Part shown: piece by piece, positions 1 to 13,800 of the stretch
Layout: each line of letters begins with the position of its first letter
Position numbering within the stretch: position 1 is the stretch's first letter
Origin: Colius striatus
Lineage: Eukaryota; Chordata; Aves; Coliiformes; Coliidae
Direction: 5' to 3'
Length of the DNA: 64,000 nt
Assembly: GCF_028858725.1 (NCBI RefSeq)
Contig: NC_084766.1
Location: 21,058,501-21,122,500, forward strand
Notes under the pieces: model-generated
Database searches by the model: none
Seen by the model: the letters and a program-made list of their open reading frames with translations, nothing else
Told to the model about the DNA's origin: nothing
Position numbers and translations under genes: made by a program

Positions 1-3000
1 AAAGACAAGCTTGTAGCTGTGCATGTTTCTCCACTGATTCATCTATAAATCATGTTAATGAATAAAATATTTTTATTTAGCTATTTGTTTTCCAGTTGTA
101 AGTTGTTAGTAAAATTTTGTTTGCTATCAATAACTGCTCCTCTGAAACAATATTTTATTTATTCTGTAAACCTAGTGCCCCATTCATGGTGCTGTTATAC
201 CTGTGATACTATAATAGCAAGAGTGAAAATCAAATCAATATTCTGGTGACAGAATAAGAGCAGTAAATGTCAAACTAATGAATATAGAGTGGGCATTTCT
301 CATTTTAAGCATAGATCAAACTAAATTTTAACATATGAAAGAAGCTTACACAGTTCATCTATCCTTGCTGTCACTTCATCAAAATCATTTGAGAAGGGCT
401 TCTTTTTCTTGCTAAAGATTCCATAATGGTTAATAGATGGCCAGTTTGGCAAGAATAAATTAAGAACTAGGATAGCACAAACCATTCAGTGAAATGATGG
501 CTAGACTCAGAAAGATCGGACCCAGAAACCTTTTTGCCTCTGCTCTGTTCCCACCAACTACCTCCTCAGAGGGAGCTAAATGAGACCTTTCACAGGAGAC
601 ATTTCTCCAAGAAGAGAAGGTTAACGTTGACCTGTTGTGACCTAACTTTGGGTGTAGGTCTGTAGGCCTCACTGAGCTCTCACTCCTCATCAGTTTGTGC
701 TTTGAGGGGCAGATGTGCCTTATGGCGTGCTCCAGAGCTGACTGGAGCAGGAGGTATGTTGGCATATGCCCAGTCTCTCTCTGTGTCCACGCACCCTGCT
801 CTGAGAGGTTGTAGATCAGTGTTTCCTAGCCTGTGGCCTTTGAAATACCACTGTCAGCAAAAACTCTGAACGCTGAGTGCAAATTATGGAGAAAAAATGT
901 TTGAAGGAAAAGAACAGAAATATATAGCACTCATATATGTGACACTGCAAAGAAACACACAAAATAATGTGAATGAAAATAAGATACAAATGTTTTACAT
1001 TATTTGTATATAAATTAGCATATTTTTGACTCTACTAGTCAAGGCCTTTGGATTTTTTTAAAGAAAATTTTAAGCATTTGCCCTTCCCTTAAGAGGCTTG
1101 AATAGACGAAATCAGATTTTGCTTAGAAGTGATCAATCTTGACCTGCTCATTAGGGCGTGAGCTGGTATTTCTTGTAGCAGTGATTGTGCTGAACAAGCC
1201 ATCCCTTCATTAGAAGTGTTGTTAAAGTTTTCAGTCTTTCAGTCTTTCAGTTCAGTGCTATCCAACAATTGTAGGTACCTTTCATTAACATTGATTTTGA
1301 TACAGTAACTATTTTAAACAAGTTAAGTTGAAAAAACCCAGACTTTTCTGTAGAAGAGAACATCTTCCATGAATCTAAATTAAAATCACTTAAACAAATG
1401 GCTTCTCTATTTTCTGAAACGTTAATTCAAAGAGAGCACATAACACAGGGATTAGTATTCAGTAGACTTCTTACTTTATTGTATAAAAGTAATTACCTTT
1501 TAAATACTATCCAAATTAACATTTTAATATCCCTCCGGGCTTATATATTCTAAAAGAATGATATAACTCAGTACCTACACAGAAGAACTCTATTTCCTTT
1601 TTCTACTAAATTAGTCTGCTGTATAAATTTGAATAATTTGCAACAGAAGTGGCAGCTTTTTTTTTGCTTTTTTTTTTTAAATAAATAGGACTCATATTAC
1701 AACCAAAGACACTCAATAATTTCAGCACAGACCACTTATAACTTGAAGGGCTTAATTTCCCTATTTCCGTATTTCTTGGTAAGCTATGTGTGGGAAATAG
1801 TCTCCTATTTTAACCACCTTTATCTTTTGTTAAATCTCATTGAGGGAAAGTATGTGACTTAAAATATATAGAATTCCAGCTCAATCCTCTTGTGACTTCT
1901 GCATAATGTAAGTCCCAGTTGACTGAAATAATTTATAAAATTCACTTTTATCTATTAAAATTATCAAGAATATCTGACTGTTTTCATGTTATACATAGAA
2001 TTAGCAAGAACTTAACATTAGAATCAAGTGGGCAGCTAGGAAAAGACTTTTAAGTTTGTAAAGAACAGATCAACCTGGACAAAAAAACAGATGATGATGG
2101 AAGGACAAGAGATATAATAAAGGTGTAGAAGACTGCTCCACCAAATACCTCAGCTTTCTGTTGACCCCAATAAGACTCACACAGAGCAAGACAGGCTGGG
2201 ACACATAATGAAAAGTCAAGGATTTTGCAAACCTTTGGGGAAATTAATTTTGTTTATTAAAATTAACAAATGCAGTGATAACTACCACAAGGTAGCCCTG
2301 TGAAAATGAAAACTGCTCACTGTCACATCCCATGACAGGTTTGGTGAAAGGGCTAGAAAGGCATCTTCTGTAGAACCAGAACTGTGAGTCTGAGCCTTGA
2401 TTCTGGCATTATTCACTCTGCCACACATATCTCCAGCCTGGGGACTTGGATTGTCGCAGTGTAAGGCAGGTCCATGTGCTGCTTTTCTAGTACTGGCTAC
2501 AGAAACTATTGACAGCTCAGCTCTTTATCCCAGTAGGCTATGTTATTTCTTGACTTCTTTACTTTTTCTCTAATCCTCTAAAATATTGTAAGCATTATTT
2601 GCTAGTCTTGAATATGTAATTAGCCTTCAGTGACTCTTCAAGTTTCTGAGTGGGCTTGTGCGTTGGTTTGAGAGAGGTGATAGACCTGACAGTTACAGCA
2701 GGAAAAAAATGAGCTTAATCATATGTGACAAAATATCAGTATTCTGTAGTTCCCAATGTTCTTTGTGTTGTTTATGTGTCTGAAAAATCCTGGACAAAAA
2801 ACTTTATGAAAAAGGCAAAACTGTAGCTATAGGTCCATGATGCTGCAATTTAATCTAAAATAGTCTCAGAATTTCTGCAAGATGAGAAACGGTCATGCAA
2901 GTGAGACCATAAAGCTTAAAAATGAGTTTCAGCATATGACCATTGTGTTTTAATTTAAAGTTTGTTTTCTTTAACAGAAAAATCAGACTTTCTTTTTTTT

Positions 3001-4837
3001 CCCAACTGTTATATTTATGGATCTATAATCTCCACTTCTAGTTAAGTCCTGTTGTAATATTATTTGTCAGTGTAATTTTTACTTCATCTGAGTTTCTCTG
3101 AATGTGTTCTTGTGTAGCTCAACCAGAATCACTCCATTGGCCATTGACACTAACCGTCTGATTTCCTGTTCGATACTTAAGGCTAACCTAGTAAAAAACA
3201 CTGCAGTGTCATTCCTTCTGGGAAACAAAGCAAATTCTAAGACTCATTTTGTTTCAAATGCAGAGCTCACAGTGATTAGTTTTATCAGCAAAATACTGAA
3301 GAGAGTCTTGATGACCTAGTACAATGAAAACGTGCTACTCTGGTGTTTTCTTGTATAACTGCAGAAGTCGGCTTAGGGTGTCAGGAGAGCGAGCAGATGG
3401 GTTAGGCTCTCTGTCCTAGGTTTTACAGACGCTTAACATGGATTGATTTGCATTCCATATGTATCTCTTGCTGATAAGTCATTAATTTGCTTGTGCTAGT
3501 ATGACTGGCTCCTTATTTAGATAGCTATGGTGAACCCTATTAATTTAAACAAAGGAAATCCAAGCTGTAACAGCATGTGTAGGCAGTAGATGATTTACCA
3601 GCAGCATTTTGGTTAAACTGCAAGTAGGAGACTAATTTATCTCAAATCATATGGTTATGGAAATAAGGCAAGTGCTGATTGAGATGTACCTTTAAAGAAG
3701 ACAGCCTTTAAGACTTGTATACCCCACTACACTGTGGATTGTGTAACCACATATAGTCTGGAAACTCTGAGAGGAAATGAACATGAGAACGTAAATTTAA
3801 AAATATTCAAAGGCATATTTACGGAATGATCCCTTGAATCAATTCTCCCTGGGACAAATGCTCATTAACACTTGCCTACTCTAATTTTTGTTAAGTCAAA
3901 GGGGTTTATTTTGCTTACATTAAAACTTCCTAAACACATTTTAAAAAATAACAAATGTTGTAATTCTCAGGCTAATCTAGCTAGGCAGTAAGACACAAAT
4001 CTACAGAAATTCTTCAGTCTTTTATAGTTATTTAACATAAAATGAGATTGAATTGATTTTTTAAAAATTGGTAGGTCATGAAAATTACATTAAAGCAAAG
4101 CAATCATAATTGTAAATGAACTGTGATGTCACACATGCATTCTAATTCTGTCCCTTAACTTTTGTCACAGCATAACTGAAGGTAGCTTTTTTAAAAGGTT
4201 AGGGAGAACAAATCAAATGTGTGTTTTAACAAGTAAATAGACATTTACTTAGTACAACAGAATGATTTTGCAAAACTCAGACTTTTACAGTTGTCTTTCT
4301 CAATCCTGTGCCAGGTGCATAGCATCTCTTCAACACAAGCCTGAAAGCATCCACAGAGCCATCATTTGCTTGAAAATCTCTTTTTGTTATACAACAAAAT
4401 ACATTCGGTATCACTGAAGTCCCTGAATATTAACGCCAATGTTACGATCCACAATCATAGTAATCATAAATGAACACTCTTCTACATTATTTAACATGGT
4501 GGGAAAATGTACAGTGCTTTATCTTTGAGTTTTAGTTGCATTTTTTTGTTCCCCAGCCTCTATGCCAAACTCTTGCTGCTGAAATGATTTGTCTTTCTCG
4601 GGCAGAAAACTATTTACATTTGTATATAGCAGCAATTTTCTCCATAACATACAAGATGTGACTACTTCCAATAGAAATTTATCTAATATAAGATATTGAG
4701 CTTATGGGGTATTTTTAGCACATTGCTAAGGATGAAGTACATTTAATAAATCTATGCAGTTCTTCGGAAGCCAACTCTTCATTTTTCTTCTTCCAGCTCT
4801 GGCTTGACTTTTTCTGTCTGCTTTGATGCACATTTCG
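1..4837 (-). other. HTR7 3' UTR / downstream flank, no coding gene seen
   Basis: AT-rich sequence with only short chance open frames. It would contain the HTR7 3' UTR if exon 3 at 4838-4874 is right. There is a T-rich stretch at 1657-1678 and a duplicated octamer (CAGTCTTT twice) near 1231-1250. I recognise no transposable element and no other gene. Confidence 0.5.
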
Positions 4838-4874
4838 TCATGACTCTTTTTCCCTGGAGAAATCAGAACTTCTC
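4838..4874 (-). CDS. HTR7: Candidate HTR7 exon 3, alternative C-terminal tail (5-HT7(a)-like)
   Basis: About 8.8 kb downstream of exon 2 the minus strand has a pyrimidine-rich acceptor (ttcacttttttaaaaacag, AG at 4876-4875). Spliced onto the phase-2 CT of exon 2, it gives CT|G then [11 protein letters not shown] and TGA. The mammalian (a) tail at this position, from family knowledge, is QNADYCRKKGHDS. D, R, K and the final S with its TGA are shared, the length is similar, and much of the underlying nucleotide stretch aligns, including a TCATGA stop context. The resulting protein would be 436 aa. The exon is short and diverged, so the call rests on phase, acceptor quality and this alignment. 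The 3' UTR would run leftward. ATTAAA at 4742-4747 and AATAAA at 3905-3910 (minus strand) are possible poly(A) signals, neither proven. Confidence 0.58.
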
Positions 4875-7800
4875 CTGTTTTTAAAAAAGTGAATGAATTA
4901 GATGAGAAATATCCTGGAGCAACTACAAGTCCTGATCTGATCCAGATACCATTGAAATAAATGAAACATTTCTTAAGAGGCAATTAGATCATGGCTAATG
5001 AGAGAATTCTCAGAGTACAAAGGAGGAAGCTGGGGGGAAGTGGAGGATTCTGGCAATTTTCAAGTCCTTTGTAACCATTGCATTTTTGGTTGCTGTGAGA
5101 AATGAATAAGTTCCCAGTTTATTTGACACAATTAAGCCCAAAATGACTTCAGAAAATGTAGCTGATATTACTGAAAGCCCCACATCTGTCACAGTCATCC
5201 AGCATCTGCTGGCAGGACAAGTGTACATATGTCGCTGCACATGGAGACCTCACATGTGTGAGGGAGGGAGAAAGAAGACAGAGCAAAAATGAAGATTTCT
5301 TCCTCAATTTCATAAAATCAACCATAGACAAATAATGACTGAAAAAGCTTTGCATGGCATATACATCTTAGCCACAATGATGTCATATTTTGTTGACTGT
5401 CCTACCTGTAACACTGTCACTCTAATTATATTTACGGCAAATTCTTCCATTTTTTCTCAAGTTTGGTGAAGGGAACCAGTCCTCTACCGTAACCAGGCTG
5501 AAATGTTGAAACAGAAATCTCTCTGAGATTACAAAACAGGTTTTCAGGGCATCTCAACTCCAGTTCTATCTGGCTATATAGCATGCAGCAAGATACTCCT
5601 TTGTATCCTTACAGGTCCCCTGTTGAAATCATTTCATTATTTTCATCACTAAATGTATCAGGAACAGGCATTTTTATGAACAAACCTGTATTCTCACTCA
5701 TTTCATGTACTTTAATACATGAAAACACATCTTGGCAAAAATCAATTCAAATTACAGGAAATCAGACAGGTAAGAACTTTTGAGAACTGACGAGGTAACT
5801 ATAACCAAGTTCAAAACCAGATATAAGGGAATTTTAAATGTTACATTTTAACTAACTATTGATATTTGTTAAGATTAGAATAAAAAGCATATATATAAAG
5901 ATTGCCTTAGGAAATACTATTTTCTATTCATATCTTCTGTTGCTTTCATTGGAGGAACAACTTCCAAGAAAATATATGGACAAAAGGAAATGAGCTATTT
6001 CATTTTTATGGCTTAAGTTTATTTTACAAATCTTTGTTATTCCAAAACATTTTGGTGTTGATAATCTTGATTGTTTTCTGGGCTGATGGGATTATTTTGG
6101 AAAAAGAAGACAAACCTTAAAAAAAAAAGCACATGAATTTTATCTGTCTAACTGAACACCGGATTTTTAATTTTGTTTGTAATTGCAAGATCCTTAGCAT
6201 GATTTTAACTTTCCTCTAAATGATGTTATTGTCCAAACCTCTACCTCCTATGAGATCACATCTGGAACATTGTATCCAGTTCTGGGCCCCTCAATTCGAG
6301 GACAGGGAGCTGCTGGAGAGAGTTCAGTGCAGGGCCACACATTTGATGAAAGGGTTGGAGCATCTCCCTTATGATGAAAGCCTGAGGGAGCTGAGGCTCT
6401 TCAGCTTGGAGAGGAGATTGAGGGGTGATCTCATTAATGTTTACAAACGTGTAAAAGGTGAGTGTCAGGAGGATGGAGCCAGGCTGTTCTAAATGTCCAA
6501 TGACAGGACAAGGGGCAACAGGTACAAGGTGGAACATAAGAGGTTCCAAAGAAACACAAGGAAGCATTTCTTCACTGTGAAGGTGAGGGAGCGCTAGAAC
6601 GGGCTGCTCAGGTGGGTTATTGAGTCTGCTTCTCTGGGGACGTTCAAAACCCACCTGGACGAGTTCCTGTGTGACCTACTCTAGGGGATCCTGCTGAGGC
6701 AGGGGGGTTGGACTAGATGATCTTTCAAGGTCCCTTCCAACCCTTACGATTCTGTCATTCTGTAATTAGTCAAAGATGGAAATTTTTCTGAGATATTAGT
6801 GAGTTTATACAAATGTGTTCTGCTATATTTTGCTATGCTTGAAAACACAGATTCTCCAGAAGGGCTGAACTAAGTGTACTGTAGTAGCTTGCTTTTTCTT
6901 GTGTCACAGAAAGTAAAAATAAGTATACCGTAAACACTATTTTCTCGAACTCACAAGACCACACAGCTACCGAATTGATGAAATATTGTTGGTTTTGTCT
7001 GAGTAGATAGAAAACTAAAATAAAAATATTTATTCAGTCTGGTATGTTGGTTTATAAAAGAGCATTGGTCTCTTCTGGAAACTTTGACATATCTGTATAC
7101 ATTTTTTTTGCTAAAGGAACTTAACTAGTTCTACATGAAAGATCACACATGACAAGTAACAATTTCAATCAGTAAAGTCCCATTACAAATCATATAAATA
7201 TTATTCCACACAGTAACCATACACTAATATCTTTAAGAAAACACAATATCTTAGTGGTCTGTGGGGTTTTTTTGCTTGCAGCAGAGAAAAGTTAATCCAG
7301 GAATCATAAGCATCTTTCAGGTTTTAGTAAGTAAAAGCTATTCTGCCCCACTGGAACTATTACTGCATGAGACGGGGTTTGATAGCGCAGCCAGGCAGCT
7401 GAAAGGGGTGCCAGAGCAGCAGCTGTGAGGAATGGTGGGATATTTGGCAAAATGCTTGGAAAGCGAGTACAGAAAGTATTAATTCACTTCAGACTCAGGT
7501 TGAACCCACTTTTTAGAGGCAATAACTACTTAAGAGATTAAAATCAGTGAAGAGGGATATTAATTCGTAGCTCTTGCAAGTTGAAAAGATTGGCCTTCTC
7601 ATGCAGCCTTTCTCTGGCTCTTTATTTATTTATTTGCATGAGCCTTCCTCTTAAAATAAAATAAAAAAATCCTGTTCTCACCATTCCTAACTCCTCACCC
7701 CTTGTGAGGAGTGAGTGTCATCTCTTCCATGATATTAATAATTTTGCATGTTAAGGCTACTCCTCACGTCTCTGAGTATTGTCCCTTCTCTACTCTTGCG

Positions 7801-10800
7801 TAAATTGATAGCTAGTGAAAGCAACAGAACAAATGCTGTTGCTTCAATTCACCTTGCAGATCTGCACCTACAGCACGCTGGTCAATGATCCCAAAACTAA
7901 TCTCAATAATGTTCTTCTAATGATGCTGCACTGACCCCAGTGTTTGAAGTAGGGACTGCCTGGAAATCCATTTTCCTGCTATAAAGCATGGGGGAGGGAG
8001 TGAATAGATTCTCTCTCCATAATTTGTAGTATTAATTTCATAAATAATTCCTTCTTCATGTCTCATTGTAGTAGATTTCACACTGTCTGACATATCTTTC
8101 TGCAGGTGGTGCTAGTTAGTATGAATGGCACATGAAAACCACTGCTTCTCATGAAACCAAAGTGTGAAGCAACAGACGTAATAATGACATACTCTTATAA
8201 ATTCACTTTTTACAACTCTGCTATTTCTGTTATTACTCAGTAAGATTCTTGCTAAACAGAGGAGTTTGGTAAAGGCTAATATTGTGCTACAATATTAAAC
8301 TTACAGTCTGTTAGACTGTGGGAAGTGAGAGAAAAATGTTAGGAATGAGGCTTCTACCAAAGCAGATCTCCCTCAAGAAAGCAGTACTAAGTGAGCAAGA
8401 GGAGTAGTTCTCACAATGTATTGATACAACACCAAAACCTTGGGCATTGCTATATGTTGTTATTGCCTGGTTCTACTGCAGATAAACTGCTACTGCAAAA
8501 TGGGAAACTGGTTTACAGTAGGCTACAAGTATATTTACAATGGCAGTTGTCATCAGGAATGGCTATGAAGAAATACGGTCATATGGGACACTTGAGAACC
8601 ACTGAGAAACAGTTAATGATTTGTCTCTGGATAATTAACTCAAGAGAAACAGATATGAGGGTGCAAGGTGGGCAGGGAATGCTGCAAAACTAGTCAAACA
8701 AAGCTTTTCACAAAAACATTATCTCAGATTCTGCTCCAGAGGTATGGCTTACACTGAGGAGAATTGTTCAGTCTAAGTCTATTCACCTAGAGCCCTTACA
8801 GTAAACTGCCTTATGCTCTGTTTGTGGAGGAAAAATGACACAAATATGGTGCAACTGACGAGGATGCAAGGGGCTTCCTGGCAAAGTACATCCTAGACAT
8901 TATCTGCTATATGATTGACATGAGGCATGCTATAGAGAGACTATTTTAATTAAAGGAAGCTTATCCAGGACTCCCTCACCTGAGATCCACAGAAAGCTAG
9001 TGTTGCTTTTATGGATAAATCATAGATAGGGTATTACCATGTAGGAGGGAGATTTTTTTTGTGCCCCTTCCAGAGCTTCGCTCTTTGGGTTTTATTTTTG
9101 CCACAGATATGTTTGTCTTCTGTAAAATGTATTTGCGATATTGTCTGGTGGGCTCAGGGAAGGATCGCTGGCACAGCTGTGGTAAAAACTCCTTTTAGGC
9201 AACTGCCTCAATCAGTGGCTGCTCTCAAGAATCTTTACATAAACTTTAGAGGTGAAAAAAGAGACATATAAAGTAAAGAAAGTCTGATTGGCATCTCCCT
9301 GTGTTGATGTCTAGGTATTCTGGAAGCAATTGAAAGATCTCAGATTGCAGCTGAAAGTTGTGACTGAGTGGCTGCTTGTGCTGGATTAAGAGGTGGTCTA
9401 GCTGCTGTCAGCAGCTGCACAGCTGCTTCCTGATTCCCTCAGCTCCTAGCACAGGCTATGTTAATCACTTTGAAATTGCTGCCTGAGCCTTTCCCAGTAT
9501 CACCTTTTTTTTCCCCAGTGTTTAGGAATGGTACAGCTGAGTGCTCATCCCCTGAGCCAGTATGCCTGGCTACATTTCCCCAGAAATGCCAACCAGAAAA
9601 GGAAAAAAAGCCCTAACCTAAAAATGAGTCGTGTCTCCTTCTCTCCCTGAATAAATTCCCACTTCAGAGCTACAGAGGAAGCAAAAAGGCTAAACAGCCT
9701 TGTGAGATCTTGGAAAGCTAACGGAAGTGCAACTTGTGCATGAACTGAGCACAACTATTTAAAACACTTGACAGTCTAGAAATGAAAGTGAAATTTGGTC
9801 CCATTTTTCTGCCACCATCACCATACAAAAATCACACAGTGGCTAGAAACCAATTTCAGAACTATAGGTTGGTAGTAAGTCTAGTATATATAGTAATATG
9901 ACTAAGCTTTCTAATTGGAAGTGTTGCACTAATTTTCCTGAGACACAAAATCCAGCTGGGTTAAGGCCAGTTCTGCACTATAGTTAATGGGCAATCCTAT
10001 TGTCTAGGACAGGTTTTTCGATGCTTTCTCGTTTTCCAGACTGTGCTGCCCTGTGCTCCTAAGGAACAACTCCATCCTTTACTGTCAAACACTTGAACAT
10101 TACATGAAGTGACAGCTACCTTCATAGAAAAACTGAGACTGTGCAACATTTCAAGTTTTTCACACTCTGTAGCTAACATGGGATTTCTCACATCTCAGAA
10201 TGTGACTTAAGGATGAGATAGCTGAAATCTTCCCAACCTCCCAGTAGCAGGGTTACAGAGTTAGCTGTCATCGTTGTCCACATCCTTTTGAGACTACAGT
10301 TTGTGGATTTAGTCAACATGCACTATTTCTTAAAAAAAAAAGGGTGAGATTTCATTGCTTTTCCACCTCAACAAGTTTTAACTAAAGTCAAGATTCACTT
10401 CATACTGCTATTAAATTTTTCTAAAAAAAAAAATAGGCTTTTGTTAAATCCAGAGCAGTGCTGACCTGCAGACCCCAGCTCCCGTTTCAGGAATGACCTT
10501 GCAACAGTCTTTTCGTTGCAATTGTACAATCACATTCTAGAAATGTTTGCCTATTTATCCTAAAAAATCCTGAATATGTAGACTTGTTGCCTCCACATTT
10601 TTGCATGTTTTCCCAAAAGTGATGATCCAATCACAAGTCTGAAACTTGGAACTGCTTTAATGTCTTGCTTGCCATCTTGCCTTTCTCTGTCTTCATTCAG
10701 TTAATGTTGTGCTGGCTTCCCTATGCTCTGAGTTGTTCCAGGAGCATTTTATTGCCATTTTTTTTTTCACAATCCCATCATTACAATTTACTCCCCAGGC

Positions 10801-13800
10801 TTTCACCTAGAAAAGTGTGAAAACACCCATAGACCAAGAGTACGATCTCTTCTAGGCTTTGGAACTAGCACATACCAGGCTGAACACATGATGATGTAGA
10901 TTTCTCATTCACCCATTCATATGTTACGTCTTTGTTAAACGAATAGCGGATTTTCAAACTATTAAAAGAAACCTACTGCTAGAGACAGATATTTTGATTT
11001 ATTTTATTGAAAATAAAAAATCCTGTTCTTGAATCCAAGCAACTGTTTTCTTATGCTTCTTGTCTAAGCCTCTTCCAGTTAGAATTCTGTCTGAAAGCTT
11101 TCTTCTATTCTCAGTGCCGTGTTACCCATGTGCTAAGGTAACAGGACATTCTTCTAAACTTTTCAACTTCTTTATTTTTTCCCTCATCTCCATCTAACAA
11201 CAGCTTCTACTTGCCACATAGCTCTGTTTTGTTTTTGCTGTACAGAAAAACTTCATTTTTACTTTTGTTTTTCTTTTCTTTCCAAACATATCCAGAGATG
11301 AAAAGTGTCTGTTTATCTCCAAAAATTTCAAGGACTGAGAAACAGCTCAGAACAACTCTTCTTTCTTCCTGAGCTCTCATTACCTGAAACAGATGGTAGA
11401 GGAAAGGTGGAGTCCTGCAGAATGTTTTCCCTGAGGAAAGCAATTGCCTTTAGTGACAGTTGAGCAAATGTTAATTTCTGAGCCATGAGATATATATTTC
11501 ATTTAAAAAAAAAGAAACACAACCTCTTGGATTTTCCTGTAGAACAAAAATGGCTGGAACATCTCCCCAGAATCCTGAAATTAACTTCAGCATTTTATAA
11601 TCACACTTGGAGACACAGGTGCCTTTATCTGTATATTCTCCTTTATATCCTTACATATGGAAAAAAAATTACAGAAGACCTATGAAAACTCATCGCTCAA
11701 AAAATGCTACTCTAATAGGTAACCAAGTCACAAAAATTGTTAATTTCATGTTGAATATGGAAAATATCCTTGAATTAACACAAGCTCTACTCCATACTAT
11801 AGAGCTTGTGGATATTCTGGGTCAAAATCTCTTCTTGTGCTTCTTTGCTTTGGAATACTTGAAAGTACTTTTGCAATACTTGAAAGAAATCAAATCGTTC
11901 CAAATCAACTTGAAACTTCTTTAGAAAACTATTTTGAAGCTGGGATATAGCTTACCTATTACTATGATCTTTCTCTAAAGGTGAGGCCAAAATACACATC
12001 CTACTGTACATATTCTAGTACACAAATCCATCTAACATAGCTTAAGCTTGTTTCAGTACACATAGCTCAGCACATCTATCCAGGTCTTGTGTATCTATTG
12101 TATGCTTTGAACTGGCAAAAACTTTTCCTTTAGTCCAAATTAACATCACTGAATTCATTTAAGTCATCTTGGTTTCATACTTGAATAAGTAGGCATAGAA
12201 GTTAGCCTAAAGTGTGATTTGCTGCTGAGGAAATTTGATATCAAAAATGTCTCCTCGTTGATATTCCAATATCTGAAAAAGCAGATCGAGCTCTGAAACA
12301 GTCTTTGTTTGCTAATATACCCTGTGCTTCATCTGAAACGTGGTGTCCAGTGCAAACTTGGTCCAGAAAAAGCATTTTGTTCTTTTGAGTTACTTCAAGC
12401 TTATTATTTTATGATATTTTTAATAACAAATTGTGTAATCAGTGCATTTTATATTAGTAGATTACTGCTAATATACTAATATAATTAATGCATCTATTAT
12501 TAAGTTTTAAATACAAATATTTTTATAACATTTTACTCTGCTTCACTGAGGAAAGAGCTTTGTTACCAGTCAGGAGAAGTAGAATTATGTACTTGGATGA
12601 GTTGTAGCAGTGGGGTAAAAAGCCAGAAATACAAACAGTAAATTATCTTCATTCTTAAACAAGGCAAAGCTTTAAATCATTTTAAGCAGAAGTTATGACC
12701 AAAATCAGTTTGTAAAGCCCAGATGTCTCCAAATATTATAAAGTCTTACATTTAATTTTTCTTTACTGACCTCACAAAGTTAAAAAACCACAAAAAGTTA
12801 GAAGAGCTTTCAAATAGACAATAAATTACCTACTGAAGTGAAACAAGGACTAGCCATAACACCAACAGAAACAACTTGAGCACAGACAGGTTCTCTATCT
12901 AGATTAGAGAAGGGCTCAACCGATAAAGCCAAGAGACTTAAAAAAAAAAAAAAATGGACAAGGACCAGATAGTTCCTGAAATAAACTGTAATCAGATGTA
13001 TTTGTTATGTTATAAATATAGGACAAGATCTGTACTGGTGTAACTGGCCTAACAGCACTGCAGCTAGCTGTGCTGCATGACTGTATGCAGAAGTAGATAT
13101 TGGTCCATGCATCAGAAATGTAATGTATTCTTTCAGTGCCATACTTGTAAAGGCAACATTAAATTTCACAAAGTAGTTTATTTCCACAAAATCCAGTAAA
13201 CTAACGTTTAATGGCCATACTGTTTTTAACTAATGAAGAGTATTTCTAAGCAATATCAATTCTTTGATTCAGCTTGATCTTAAATTATTTATTTTCATAA
13301 CAAAAAAGTGCACAGCAATGAATTATACTGAACTTTCCATCATTCTCAGGTCTTTATTACAGCAAAAAATCTCTAGGATACAAGATGCATCCAACATTCA
13401 GTTGTTTGGAGCTAAAGGACCAAACAAATGGGTTAGGTCAACTTTGCTCTTTCCTGACTAGCAACTCAAACATTTTACCATTCCCCTTTCCAGTATTCCT
13501 CTTAAACCCAAAGTCTTTAGATGGTGGTCATTGACTTTGCTACCTTCCAGTTTCTTGATGACTGTATTAACACCACTCAAGAAGCCTGGCTCTTCCCATA
13601 ACTCTTCTTTCAAATCTGTGGAGATAAAAGAATAACTTATCATGGCAAAGGATGAGTGATCTTACAGAACAAATTCTGGCTTTTCTGCAAGCTTCAGAGC
13701 TTCATGCATCCCTGCAGCTGACAGTTTCCGGTTGATGTTCCTATATCTGCATTGTAGAAGGTTGCGATAAGTTGTCCTCAGGTCCCGATTGAAGAAGGCA

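Larger units (their letters stand above)
4875..13665 (-). other. HTR7: HTR7 intron 2
   Basis: About 8.8 kb between exon 2 and the candidate exon 3. It holds one sense-strand CR1 fragment at 6243-6766, a short hairpin at 11779-11810 and a poly(A) run at 12940-12954. The rest is unique AT-rich sequence. I looked for the extra cassette that makes the mammalian (d) tail and did not find a convincing match. Confidence 0.6.

Noticed and set aside
460-765. 101-codon minus-strand open frame with a locally higher GC content
   Set aside because: No recognisable domain, no splice context, no relation to HTR7.
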